Source: Anaerolineales bacterium
Lineage (GTDB): Bacteria > Chloroflexota > Anaerolineae > Anaerolineales > Villigracilaceae
Assembly: GCA_014860805.1 (NCBI GenBank)
Contig: JACZJB010000218.1
Coordinates: 1 to 33,767 of the forward strand
DNA: 33,767 bases
Direction: 5' to 3'
The notes under the pieces were generated by a model, which was not told the origin of the DNA, ran no database searches, and saw only the letters and a list, made by a program, of their open reading frames with translations. The stretch's first letter is position 1, and every line of letters begins with the position of its first letter. A program made the position numbers and the translations under genes. Shown here one piece after another: positions 8,071 through 15,374 of this stretch.

Positions 8071-8964
8071 ATGAACAAGAAAAAACATATATTCCACCCG
8101 CTGATCATTGCCATGCTGTTTCTTGGCGCATGCAACCTTCCTTCAGGCAGCCAGAGCGAAGAGGCCGGCCTCACCGCCGCCGCACAGACTGTGGAGGCTT
8201 TGCTCAGCGCAACCCCGGCAATAACCAACACGAACTCTCCGCTCCCCGTCACTGAAACACTGACGCCCACCCCTTTGACAATTAATACAAATACCCCGAT
8301 TGCATCGGCCACATCGAACTGCAATGTGATGCAATTCGTTTCAGATGTAACCATCCCTGATGGGACGATCATCACTCCCGGACAAACCTTTACAAAAACA
8401 TGGCGGCTGCGGAATGGCGGCACCTGCACGTGGACTCCTGCCTATGCCATCGTATTTTCTGATGGGAATTCCATGAATGGACCGACGACCCAGGCGCTTG
8501 CGGGCAACGTCAACCCTGGCCAAACCGTGGATATTTCGGTTAACTTGACCGCACCAGCCACTCCCGGCGATTACACCGGCAGCTGGAAAATACGAGACGC
8601 GGCTGGCGTTCTGTTCGGAAGATTCTACGTGCAGATCAAATCCCAGAATCCCGCCACTGCTACAAATACATCTGCTCCTCCCTTCGCAGTAACCAGTGTT
8701 AATTTTACAAATTCGGGTGGCTGTGGAAACTTTACGGCAACCGCCAACATCACTACCAATGGAGCAGGTACAGTAAACTTTCATTGGATCAGAAGCGATG
8801 GAGCCACCCCTCCCGTTCCACCAGCGCTTGTGTTTGCCTCCGCTGGAACCCAATCTGTCAACATTTCGTGGGCAACAACAGCTGCGGGGACTCACTGGTT
8901 TGATGTCTATATAGATTCACCCAATAATCAGCAATTCGGCAGGGCTTCGTTTACCTGTCCGTAA
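8071..8964 (+). CDS. Lipoprotein with NBR1-type Ig-like domain (A)
   Basis: A 297-residue surface lipoprotein of unknown function, first of five related genes. Signal peptide 1-20, lipobox LGAC with lipid Cys 21; a short Ala/Thr-rich segment (about 32-48); a Pro/Thr/Asn linker to about 82; then the NBR1-type (four-tryptophan, N_BRCA1_IG-like) Ig domain at about 84-189, with W111, W121, W172 and an aromatic F186 in the fourth position. C84 and C119 probably form a disulfide. Residues about 205-297 form a second beta-rich module with two more cysteines (C218 and C296). A GGAG at 8058-8061 precedes the ATG. Its own terminator follows, so it may be a single-gene transcript. The family annotation is by pattern; no ligand is known. 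Confidence 0.85.
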   Translation: MNKKKHIFHPLIIAMLFLGACNLPSGSQSEEAGLTAAAQTVEALLSATPAITNTNSPLPVTETLTPTPLTINTNTPIASATSNCNVMQFVSDVTIPDGTIITPGQTFTKTWRLRNGGTCTWTPAYAIVFSDGNSMNGPTTQALAGNVNPGQTVDISVNLTAPATPGDYTGSWKIRDAAGVLFGRFYVQIKSQNPATATNTSAPPFAVTSVNFTNSGGCGNFTATANITTNGAGTVNFHWIRSDGATPPVPPALVFASAGTQSVNISWATTAAGTHWFDVYIDSPNNQQFGRASFTCP

Positions 8965-8986
8965 AGATTAGCAGGTGTTAATAGTG

Positions 8987-9016
8987 GAGCGCCCGGTTTT
9001 CCGGGCGCTCTTTTTT
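8987..9016 (+). terminator. Rho-independent terminator
   Basis: GAGCGCCCGG (8987-8996) and CCGGGCGCTC (9001-9010) pair perfectly around a TTTT loop, followed by six T residues. A very strong GC-rich terminator for lipoprotein gene A. Confidence 0.92.
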
Positions 9017-9021
9017 AACAG

Positions 9022-9027
9022 TATAAT
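9022..9027 (+). promoter_or_regulatory. Candidate -10 box for lipoprotein gene B
   Basis: A perfect TATAAT directly after the terminator of gene A and 25 bases before the ATG of gene B. No convincing -35 element is present, since that position falls inside the terminator stem. Similar TATAAT boxes precede other genes of the window. Confidence 0.4.
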
Positions 9028-9052
9028 AATTTCGGTATATGAAAGGAAAAAA

Positions 9053-10003
9053 ATGACCCGAAAAACAAATTTTTTACTTTTTAGCATTACAACAATAACA
9101 AGCCTGCTGATTGCCTCCTGCGGAGCAAACACCTCCACAGGAGATGCCACAGCGGTCATTCAGACATCTGTTGCGCAGACGGTTGCTGCACAGAACACAC
9201 TTCAAGTTCCAGACACCGAAACACCCTCTGCGGCAGCCATTCCCACCAAAACGCCCTTCCAGCAGTTGACCCCGCTTGCGCCGCTTGCATCCCCTTCGCC
9301 GACATTTCCTGTTAACTCATCCTATTCCCAGTGCGCCAGCGCAAGCCTGAAAAGCGAAAATATCGTGGACGGCACAGTCTTCAAACCCGGTGAACAATTT
9401 ACCAAGACATGGGAGATCACAAACACAAGCACCTGCGTATGGGATACAAACTACAAGATTATTTTCTGGGATGGTGATCTTTTGGGTGGAGGATATGTCT
9501 ATAACCTGCCCCAAGTTGTTGGCCCCGGACAAACTCTGCCGATCTCGCTTGTTCTGATTGCCCCCGCAACAGATGGAACCTATCGTTCCGAATGGAAACT
9601 TCAGACGCCTGATAACAACAACTTCGGCGTGGGTTATTTGAATTCAGCTTTTTACACAGAGATCGCCGTTTCATCGGCGCAAAAGCCAAAATATGGAATC
9701 GCATCTGTGGTAACGAGCTATACCCGCGACCCAAAGACAGGCTGTCCTGCCAATACATTGATTACCGTTTACGCCACTGTAGCGACCACCGGGCCGCTCG
9801 AGTTCACCTACAATTGGAACCAAAGCGACGGCAATAACTCAAGCTCAAAAGGATACTTTATGGAATCCGCAACCACCAAAACGTTTACCCGCGAATGGAA
9901 ATTTGGGCGCGCAAATACGCAAGGTCCCAAATGGATCGCGTTTGTGATCACGGAACCCATCAAACAAAAATATCAAGTGGATTTTGAGTTTGTCTGTCCA
10001 TAA
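9053..10003 (+). CDS. Lipoprotein with NBR1-type Ig-like domain (B)
   Basis: A 316-residue lipoprotein with the same plan as its neighbours. Signal peptide 1-22, lipobox IASC with Cys 23; Ala/Thr/Gln-rich segment about 32-48; Pro/Thr linker to about 90; NBR1-type Ig domain about 94-206 with W120, W130 and W181 and the cysteine pair C94/C128. The C-terminal part (about 213-316) resembles that of protein A in position and in its paired cysteines, ending FVCP where A ends FTCP. The ATG at 9053, with AAAGGA at 9042-9047, is chosen over the in-frame start at 8975, which lies before the terminator and lacks a signal peptide. Function unknown; adhesion or glycan binding at the cell surface is a guess. 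Confidence 0.85.
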   Translation: MTRKTNFLLFSITTITSLLIASCGANTSTGDATAVIQTSVAQTVAAQNTLQVPDTETPSAAAIPTKTPFQQLTPLAPLASPSPTFPVNSSYSQCASASLKSENIVDGTVFKPGEQFTKTWEITNTSTCVWDTNYKIIFWDGDLLGGGYVYNLPQVVGPGQTLPISLVLIAPATDGTYRSEWKLQTPDNNNFGVGYLNSAFYTEIAVSSAQKPKYGIASVVTSYTRDPKTGCPANTLITVYATVATTGPLEFTYNWNQSDGNNSSSKGYFMESATTKTFTREWKFGRANTQGPKWIAFVITEPIKQKYQVDFEFVCP

Positions 10004-10029
10004 AGATACAACGCCTTGTTAACCCAACT

Positions 10030-10077
10030 AATACTGCCATAGATTTTACAACTGAGCGTAAAATCTATGGCAGTATT
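10030..10077 (+). terminator. Long perfect hairpin after lipoprotein gene B
   Basis: A perfect 20-base-pair stem (10030-10049 with 10058-10077) around an 8-base loop AACTGAGC. It is followed by CTTATTAATTTT rather than a clean T-run, so it is an untidy terminator or an mRNA-stabilising hairpin. The position just after the stop of gene B favours termination. Confidence 0.65.
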
Positions 10078-10146
10078 CTTATTAATTTTGCAGGAACCAT
10101 TTACACCTTCCGTTCGTCTTAATTTGGAACACCTAACGGAGGAACC

Positions 10147-11433
10147 ATGTTATCCAGAAAATTAACCATTAGTTTCTCAGTCTTTGTAATTTTGATCGCC
10201 CAACTGGCTTGCAATGCCCCGGGGAATTCCGCGACCCCGGATACATTCGCAACCCTCAATGGACTCTACACCGCCTCAGCCCAAACCCTGGAAGCTGCCG
10301 GCACACAAACGGGCTTTACCGTCACGCCCGGCCTGCCCCTGCCAACCGCCACGGTCGGCACATCACTTCCAGCCACGAACACTGTCACTTCAGGAGGATC
10401 AGGCACGGTGTCCAGATGTGATGCGGCGCAGTTCCTTGGCGATGTCACCTACCCGGATGGAAGCCTTGTAGCAAGGAACAATACTTTCGTCAAAATCTGG
10501 CGCATCAAAAACGTGGGGACATGCACATGGACAAAATCCTATGCGCTTGTGTTCACAGGCGGAGATCCCCTGAGCGGTCCGTCTGCGGTGGCGCTTGCGG
10601 GCAACGTAAACCCCGGGCAGTATATCGAAATTCCCGTTACTTTCACTGCTCCAGGTAAAGATGGGAGTTATCGCGGTTATTGGAAGTTGCGCAATACCGC
10701 CGGCACTTTATTTGGAATTGGAAACCTGGCAGACACGGCATTTTGGGTGGACATTAGAGTTGGAGGTCCCTCCTATGCCGCCTTTAATTTTGCGAATAAT
10801 TACTGCAGCGCGGAATGGTCCAACGGCAGTACAGCACTTCCCTGCCCTGGAGCAGATGGAGACTCGAAAGGTTTCGTGCTGAAATTGGATGCGCCGAAAT
10901 TGGAGGATGGCTCTACTGACAATGAGCCCGGTTTGCTGACAGTTCCGCAGGATAAAAACAACGGTTTTATCAGCGGACAATTCCCCTCTTTTACTGTGCA
11001 GACAGGAGATCGTTTCCGGACGCTTGTCAATTGTCAGTACAATGCAAAGAAATGCAATGTAGTTTTCCGCCTGGATTATAAAGTTGGCGGGAACACAAAA
11101 ACGCTGGCCAGCTGGCAGGAAGTGTATGAAGGAAAATACTACCCAGTTGACCTAGATCTCAGCAGTCTGGCGGGGCAAAGTGTGAAATTTATCCTTGTGG
11201 TAAGTGCAAATGGCGGAAATAACAATGACTATGCCATCTGGCTTAATCCGCATATTATCCGGCAGGGAAATCCGCCGCCCACTCAGACTCCTTCCCAGAC
11301 TCAGACACCCACTGCTACTGGTACAGTGACATTGACACCGACGATCACCGCGACATCGACAGCTACTTCGACTTTCACACCCACTGCCACCTCTACTGAG
11401 ACGCCGACACCCACAAATACACCTACTCCATAG
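10147..11433 (+). CDS. Lipoprotein with NBR1-type Ig-like domain, second beta domain and Pro/Thr tail (C)
   Basis: A 428-residue lipoprotein, the largest of the five. Signal peptide 1-21, lipobox QLAC with Cys 22; Thr/Ala-rich segment about 34-56; Pro/Thr linker; NBR1-type Ig domain about 91-205 keeping all four tryptophans (W118, W128, W179, W200) and the pair C91/C126. Residues about 211-374 form a further beta-sandwich-like domain with C220, C233, C296 and C303; its end (FILVVSANGG then DYAIWLNP) resembles NPCBM-type carbohydrate-binding modules. The last ~55 residues are an unstructured Pro/Thr tail that runs to the stop codon. GGAGG at 10138-10142 marks the ATG. The tail could be a glycosylation site or a spacer through the wall; that is inference. 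Confidence 0.85.
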   Translation: MLSRKLTISFSVFVILIAQLACNAPGNSATPDTFATLNGLYTASAQTLEAAGTQTGFTVTPGLPLPTATVGTSLPATNTVTSGGSGTVSRCDAAQFLGDVTYPDGSLVARNNTFVKIWRIKNVGTCTWTKSYALVFTGGDPLSGPSAVALAGNVNPGQYIEIPVTFTAPGKDGSYRGYWKLRNTAGTLFGIGNLADTAFWVDIRVGGPSYAAFNFANNYCSAEWSNGSTALPCPGADGDSKGFVLKLDAPKLEDGSTDNEPGLLTVPQDKNNGFISGQFPSFTVQTGDRFRTLVNCQYNAKKCNVVFRLDYKVGGNTKTLASWQEVYEGKYYPVDLDLSSLAGQSVKFILVVSANGGNNNDYAIWLNPHIIRQGNPPPTQTPSQTQTPTATGTVTLTPTITATSTATSTFTPTATSTETPTPTNTPTP

Positions 11434-11450
11434 GTGCGTTATATAATGCC

Positions 11451-11488
11451 CACGGTCACAAATTGCGATAGCGCAATTTGTGACCGTG
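11451..11488. repeat. Perfect 17-bp inverted repeat between two TATAAT boxes
   Basis: The left arm (11451-11467, starting CACGGTCACA) and right arm (11472-11488) are perfect complements around the 4-base centre ATAG. No T-run follows, which argues against a simple terminator. One TATAAT lies 3 bases before it (11442-11447) and another 5 bases after it (11494-11499), so it fills the -35 region of the promoter for lipoprotein gene D. It may be an operator, or an upstream terminator that relies on another mechanism. Confidence 0.7.
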
Positions 11489-11493
11489 ACGGG

Positions 11494-11499
11494 TATAAT
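11494..11499 (+). promoter_or_regulatory. Candidate -10 box for lipoprotein gene D
   Basis: TATAAT 28 bases before the ATG at 11528. The usual -35 position lies within the right arm of the inverted repeat, so either a regulator binds there or a non-standard promoter is used. Confidence 0.4.
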
Positions 11500-11527
11500 A
11501 AAGATAACCATTTTTGGAGGCTACAAT

Positions 11528-12265
11528 ATGATTTCTCGCAAGTCAATTTGGCTGGCAGGTGTAATGGTGTTTACTGTTGCCCTGAGTGCATGCAACATGG
11601 GAGCCACTCCACCACCCACAGTGGACCCGGGTGTGATACAGACGCAGGCGTTTGGCGCTGTGCTTACCCAGGCTGCACTGGACCAGACACAAACTGCCCA
11701 GGCACTTCCCCCGACCGCTCAGCCGACTGATACTCCACAGCCTACAGCTACGTCCGGCTTAATCCCTACAGCAGGGGCTTTTAGCACAAACACACCGTTT
11801 GCTTTCAATACTCAACAACCCGGACTGACCCCCTTGGTCCTGCCATCCGTCGCGCCAACTGCGGGAGCTTATTCCACACTACCAACAACGAACGGTTGTA
11901 ATGACGGCTGGTTTATTGGAGAATCCACCCCATATGACGGCGCCACCCTTCTGGCTGGCAGGGAAATGATAAAGACATTCGAAATACTGAACACAGGTAC
12001 CTGCACCTGGGATGAAGGATACTCGTTCTCCTTCCGTCCAGAATATTCAAGCAGCCCGGAAGGCGCTGGGATTGGATACTACGGAAAGGATGAATTTATT
12101 CTTGGCACAAGCCCAATCAAACCCGGTCAGACAGGGGTTTTCAAGATAAACTTCACAGTACCAAGGAAATTGGGCGAATACGTTTGGGCATGGAAATTAA
12201 AAGATGATGCCGGCGCATTGTTTGGCTCGCTCGTCTTCATGAAGTTCACTGCCGTGGAACAGTAG
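11528..12265 (+). CDS. Lipoprotein with NBR1-type Ig-like domain (D)
   Basis: A 245-residue lipoprotein. Signal peptide 1-21, lipobox LSAC with Cys 22; Gln/Ala/Thr-rich segment about 36-60; a long Pro/Thr linker to about 118 containing the near-repeat LIPTAGAFST / VAPTAGAYST; NBR1-type Ig domain about 124-242 with W161 and W222, F151 in place of the first tryptophan, F237 in place of the fourth, and the pair C124/C159. No further domain follows. The ATG at 11528 with GGAGG at 11516-11520 is chosen over the in-frame start at 11480, which lies in the right arm of the inverted repeat. The next gene's ribosome binding site overlaps the stop codon, so D and E are coupled. Confidence 0.85.
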   Translation: MISRKSIWLAGVMVFTVALSACNMGATPPPTVDPGVIQTQAFGAVLTQAALDQTQTAQALPPTAQPTDTPQPTATSGLIPTAGAFSTNTPFAFNTQQPGLTPLVLPSVAPTAGAYSTLPTTNGCNDGWFIGESTPYDGATLLAGREMIKTFEILNTGTCTWDEGYSFSFRPEYSSSPEGAGIGYYGKDEFILGTSPIKPGQTGVFKINFTVPRKLGEYVWAWKLKDDAGALFGSLVFMKFTAVEQ

Positions 12266-12275
12266 GAGAGAAACC

Positions 12276-12890
12276 ATGAAAAACAGATCGTCCGTTTACA
12301 TGCTAATGATCGCCTTCCTGCTTGCCGCTTGCGCGCCCGCCACGCCGATTGAGCCAACGCCGGATGTTAATGCAATCCGCACTTCAGCGGCCAACACAGT
12401 GGTGGCAGAGTTTACGTTGACCGCCGCCGCGTTCACCCCCACCTCCCAGCCGCCAACTGAAACGCCCACCCCTGAAGTTCCCACAGAAACCCCCACCACT
12501 GCGTTTTCAACCGACCCCACCCAAATTGCATTAGGCACACCGGGCGTGCTCTGCGACAACCTCTCTTTTGACAACGCGACTGTGGATGTCACCATTCTGG
12601 ATGGCACAGCGATGACACCCGGTCAGGAATTCGTAAAAACCTGGAAGATCAAAAATATAGGCTCCTGTGCCTGGGGAGATGGGTACAGATTGACGTTTTC
12701 TTACGGCGAACGCATGGATGGACAACCCATTCCGCTTGGCACTGTCGTTCAGGTTGGGCAGGAAGTGGATATATCCGTCAGTTTCAAAGCGCCAACTGCC
12801 ATTGGTGAATACACAAGCGCATGGCAGATGGCCAATGCCGCTGGAGTGACATTCGGCAAAGCCGTCTTTGTCAAAATTATTGTCCAGTAA
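12276..12890 (+). CDS. Lipoprotein with NBR1-type Ig-like domain (E)
   Basis: A 204-residue lipoprotein, the smallest of the five. Signal peptide 1-18, lipobox LAAC with Cys 19; Ala/Thr-rich segment about 32-52; Pro/Thr/Glu linker to about 85; NBR1-type Ig domain about 93-204 with W123, W133, W183, F198 in fourth position, and the pair C93/C131. The domain reaches the C-terminus. AGGAG at 12264-12268 overlaps the stop of gene D. The queG reading frame begins 2 bases after this stop, so the last lipoprotein genes and queG may share one mRNA; that does not imply a shared function. Confidence 0.85.
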   Translation: MKNRSSVYMLMIAFLLAACAPATPIEPTPDVNAIRTSAANTVVAEFTLTAAAFTPTSQPPTETPTPEVPTETPTTAFSTDPTQIALGTPGVLCDNLSFDNATVDVTILDGTAMTPGQEFVKTWKIKNIGSCAWGDGYRLTFSYGERMDGQPIPLGTVVQVGQEVDISVSFKAPTAIGEYTSAWQMANAAGVTFGKAVFVKIIVQ

Positions 12891-12892
12891 AT

Positions 12893-13927
12893 TTGACCGA
12901 GCTAAAACAAGCCATTAAGGAAAAAGCACGCCAGCTGGGATTTATCCTGGCTGGCGTTACTTCTTGTGATCCGCCTGAACATTTCAACATCTTCGAAGCG
13001 TGGCTTAGCGAAAACAAACACGGGACGATGAATTATCTTGCCTCGGAACGCAGCCGCATCCGCCGTGCAGACCCGAAACAAATTCTCCCTGAATGTAAAT
13101 CCATTCTTGTTCTCGCGCTGCCATACCCGCCGCTTTCACAAAAAAAAGAGGATGAATTTCAAATCGCTGCCTATGCCCGTGGCGATGATTATCACGATAT
13201 CATCCCTCCCCGTTTGAAACAAATCGTTGAATTCATCGAAGAACAAATCGGCAGTCCAATCGCCAGCCGCTATTACACAGACACTGGTCCCATCCTCGAA
13301 CGTGAACTCGCCCAACGCGCAGGGCTGGGTTGGATCGGTAAAAATTCCATGCTCATCAACCCGCAGGCAGGCTCCACATTTTTCCTGGCCGAAATTTTGC
13401 TTGGCATCGAACTTGAACCCGATGAACCCCTCACCACCGATCATTGCGGCACCTGCACCCGCTGCATCGACGCCTGCCCCACCCAATGCATTCTGCCAGA
13501 CCGCACCCTCGAAGCACGCCGCTGCATCTCCTACCTCACCATTGAACTCAAAGACGAAATCCCAGAAGAACTGAGACCGCAAATGGAAAATTGGATTTTC
13601 GGCTGCGACATTTGTCAGCAGGTTTGCCCGTGGAATCGATTTTCTCTCCCGCCAGATTCTGCCTTCGAAACGAAAATCCCGCTTCCTGTCTTAACCTCGG
13701 ACCTGCTTCTGTCATCCGTTGAATTTAATCAACGCTTCAAGAATAGTCCCGTCAAACGCTCCAAACGGCGCGGCTATCTGAGGAATTTATCAGTTGCGGT
13801 TGGACATAATGGGAATGAAAAAGATATGCAACTCCTTGAACAAGCCGCGCAGGATGAAGAGCCATTGATCAGAACGCATGTAAAATGGGCAATCCAAAAA
13901 ATAACGGAAGGTTCACAAACGCCGTGA
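12893..13927 (+). CDS. queG: Epoxyqueuosine reductase
   Basis: A 344-residue cytoplasmic iron-sulfur, cobalamin-dependent enzyme that reduces epoxyqueuosine to queuosine in tRNA, the last step of queuosine synthesis. It has the N-terminal QueG domain with the conserved YYTDTGP motif (catalytic Asp 130), the cluster motif C185xxC188xxC191xxxC195, and the second set C238, C241, C245 (FGCDICQQVCPWN), giving two 4Fe-4S clusters, followed by a HEAT-like tail (EEPLIRTHVKWAI). The start is uncertain: the TTG at 12893, two bases after the previous stop, gives the normal N-terminus; the only upstream ATG (12821) lies inside lipoprotein gene E. No clear ribosome binding site is seen, so translational coupling is likely. 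Confidence 0.93.
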   Translation: MTELKQAIKEKARQLGFILAGVTSCDPPEHFNIFEAWLSENKHGTMNYLASERSRIRRADPKQILPECKSILVLALPYPPLSQKKEDEFQIAAYARGDDYHDIIPPRLKQIVEFIEEQIGSPIASRYYTDTGPILERELAQRAGLGWIGKNSMLINPQAGSTFFLAEILLGIELEPDEPLTTDHCGTCTRCIDACPTQCILPDRTLEARRCISYLTIELKDEIPEELRPQMENWIFGCDICQQVCPWNRFSLPPDSAFETKIPLPVLTSDLLLSSVEFNQRFKNSPVKRSKRRGYLRNLSVAVGHNGNEKDMQLLEQAAQDEEPLIRTHVKWAIQKITEGSQTP

Positions 13928-14523
13928 AAAAACTTCTTATTGCAACCAACAACAAGGGCAAAGTAAAAGAATTACAGCAGCTGTTAAAAGATTCTGGGTT
14001 TGAACTGGTCACTCCTGCGGACATTAAATTAACGCTTGAAGTTGAGGAAGACGGCAAGAACTACTCTGAAAATGCCGCAAAAAAAGCCATTGCCTTTGCC
14101 AATGCCAGCGGACTCATCTCTCTTGCAGACGACTCCGGGCTTGAAGTGGAAGCTCTTAATGGCGCACCCGGGCTTTACTCTGCGCGCTATTCTCCCAAGC
14201 CTGGCGCAAATGATGCCGACCGACGCACATTTCTGCTGCAAAATCTACAAGATAAACCGCGTCCGTGGAAAGCACACTTCCATGCCACGATTGCAATTGC
14301 AAAACCATCCGGAGAGGTGGAGGTAGCCGAGGGTAATTGCTTCGGCGAGATCATTCCCGTGGAACGCGGCACTGGCGGCTTTGGATATGACCCTATTTTT
14401 TTGCTTCCCAAACTGGACCAAACCATGGCAGAGTTGGATATGGAACATAAAAACCGTCTCAGCCATCGCGCGCTGGCGGTTATGAATGCGTTACCTATCT
14501 TGACAAAATTATTTGGGGAATAA
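13924..14523 (+). CDS. RdgB/HAM1 family dITP/XTP pyrophosphatase
   Basis: A 199-residue cytoplasmic housekeeping enzyme that hydrolyses non-canonical purine triphosphates (ITP, dITP, XTP) to monophosphates and keeps them out of nucleic acids. Family marks are the N-terminal LLIATNNKGKVKEL (4-17), SENAAKKA (48-55), the catalytic ADDSGLEV (68-75), GGFGYDPIF and the C-terminal LSHRALA. The GTG at 13924 overlaps the TGA of queG by four bases (GTGA) and gives the standard length and N-terminus. An ATG at 13885 would add 13 residues with no ribosome binding site. The gene ends two bases before the stop of the convergent hydrolase gene. The symbol rdgB would fit but is left out because paralogous names vary. 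Confidence 0.95.
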   Translation: MKKLLIATNNKGKVKELQQLLKDSGFELVTPADIKLTLEVEEDGKNYSENAAKKAIAFANASGLISLADDSGLEVEALNGAPGLYSARYSPKPGANDADRRTFLLQNLQDKPRPWKAHFHATIAIAKPSGEVEVAEGNCFGEIIPVERGTGGFGYDPIFLLPKLDQTMAELDMEHKNRLSHRALAVMNALPILTKLFGE

Positions 14524-14525
14524 GG

Positions 14526-15374
14526 TCAAAGGACCGAATTCTGCTTTTGAACAGAATCAGCTTCTCCGTCAGTGACGAGGCGCACTTTTACCGGTTTCCT
14601 ACGAGAGACCGGAAGCCCGTCCAAAAATTTCTTCAACAAGTCCGCGACTTCGTCAGGCTTTTCAATCATCACCATATGACCTGCGCCTTCCAGAATGTGA
14701 AGCGTGGATTTGGCAATCCCATCCCGCAGAGCTTCAGAAAGCTTTGGAGGCATCATCTTATCTTCTGCACCGCAAACAATGAGGGTTGGCTTCTTTATTT
14801 TCTCAAGCTGTTCCATTACATTGAATTCATTGCATGCAAGAAAGTCTCCAAGCAAAACAGGCGGGCGTATTTTCAGCATGCTTTGTTCTGAAAGTTGAAG
14901 CAGGTTTTGCTGAACGTTTTCACTGAAACAGCTGGCATTGATCGAAGCCACAGCGGATTGAAAAGTGTTCGGGGTTCCCACATTTTCAAGAATAGTTTGA
15001 GCCACGCGCATTTTTGCGCCGCTGCCCAACAAAACCAACGCTTTAACTTTCCCGGGATATTTCAAAGCAAGGGTAAGCGCAATGGCGCCGCCCATTGATA
15101 TCCCAGTAATGACTGCAGCGCGAATTTTGAGAGACTGCATAAATGTGATCACATCGTCTGCATAGGCGTCAATGGATTGTTTCCCCACGCCTTCAGACTG
15201 TCCGTGACCGGGCAGGTCAAGCGCATAAATAGTTTCGCCGGCCAGCCTGCGGATTTGAGGCGGCCAGGATAAATGATTACCGCCCGCGCCATGAAGAAGG
15301 ATAACGGGCGGGCGATTGGGCTTCGCATCTTCCGCCACATGGGCAAAATAATTTAATCCGGCGGAGATCGGCAT
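14526..15374 (-). CDS. Alpha/beta hydrolase
   Basis: A 282-residue alpha/beta-hydrolase-fold protein (PF00561/PF12697 type). The oxyanion-hole HG is at 29-30, the DLPGHGQS strand-turn at 53-60, the nucleophile elbow GISMGG at 91-96 with Ser 93, the acid probably Asp 205 in CGAEDKMMPP, and the catalytic His 233 in GAGHMVMIEKP. The triad is complete, so it should be an active esterase, lactonase or carbon-carbon hydrolase; the substrate cannot be told. No signal peptide is seen, so it is probably cytoplasmic. Its ATG overlaps the stop of the histidine kinase by one base (TAATG), which indicates translational coupling in a two-gene operon. The last ~30 residues are basic and look like an extension beyond the fold. 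Confidence 0.85.
   Translation of the reverse strand: MPISAGLNYFAHVAEDAKPNRPPVILLHGAGGNHLSWPPQIRRLAGETIYALDLPGHGQSEGVGKQSIDAYADDVITFMQSLKIRAAVITGISMGGAIALTLALKYPGKVKALVLLGSGAKMRVAQTILENVGTPNTFQSAVASINASCFSENVQQNLLQLSEQSMLKIRPPVLLGDFLACNEFNVMEQLEKIKKPTLIVCGAEDKMMPPKLSEALRDGIAKSTLHILEGAGHMVMIEKPDEVADLLKKFLDGLPVSRRKPVKVRLVTDGEADSVQKQNSVL

Noticed and set aside
11281-11433. Repetitive ACACCCAC-type stretch as a DNA tandem repeat
   Set aside because: It is irregular and explained as coding sequence for the Pro/Thr tail of lipoprotein C.
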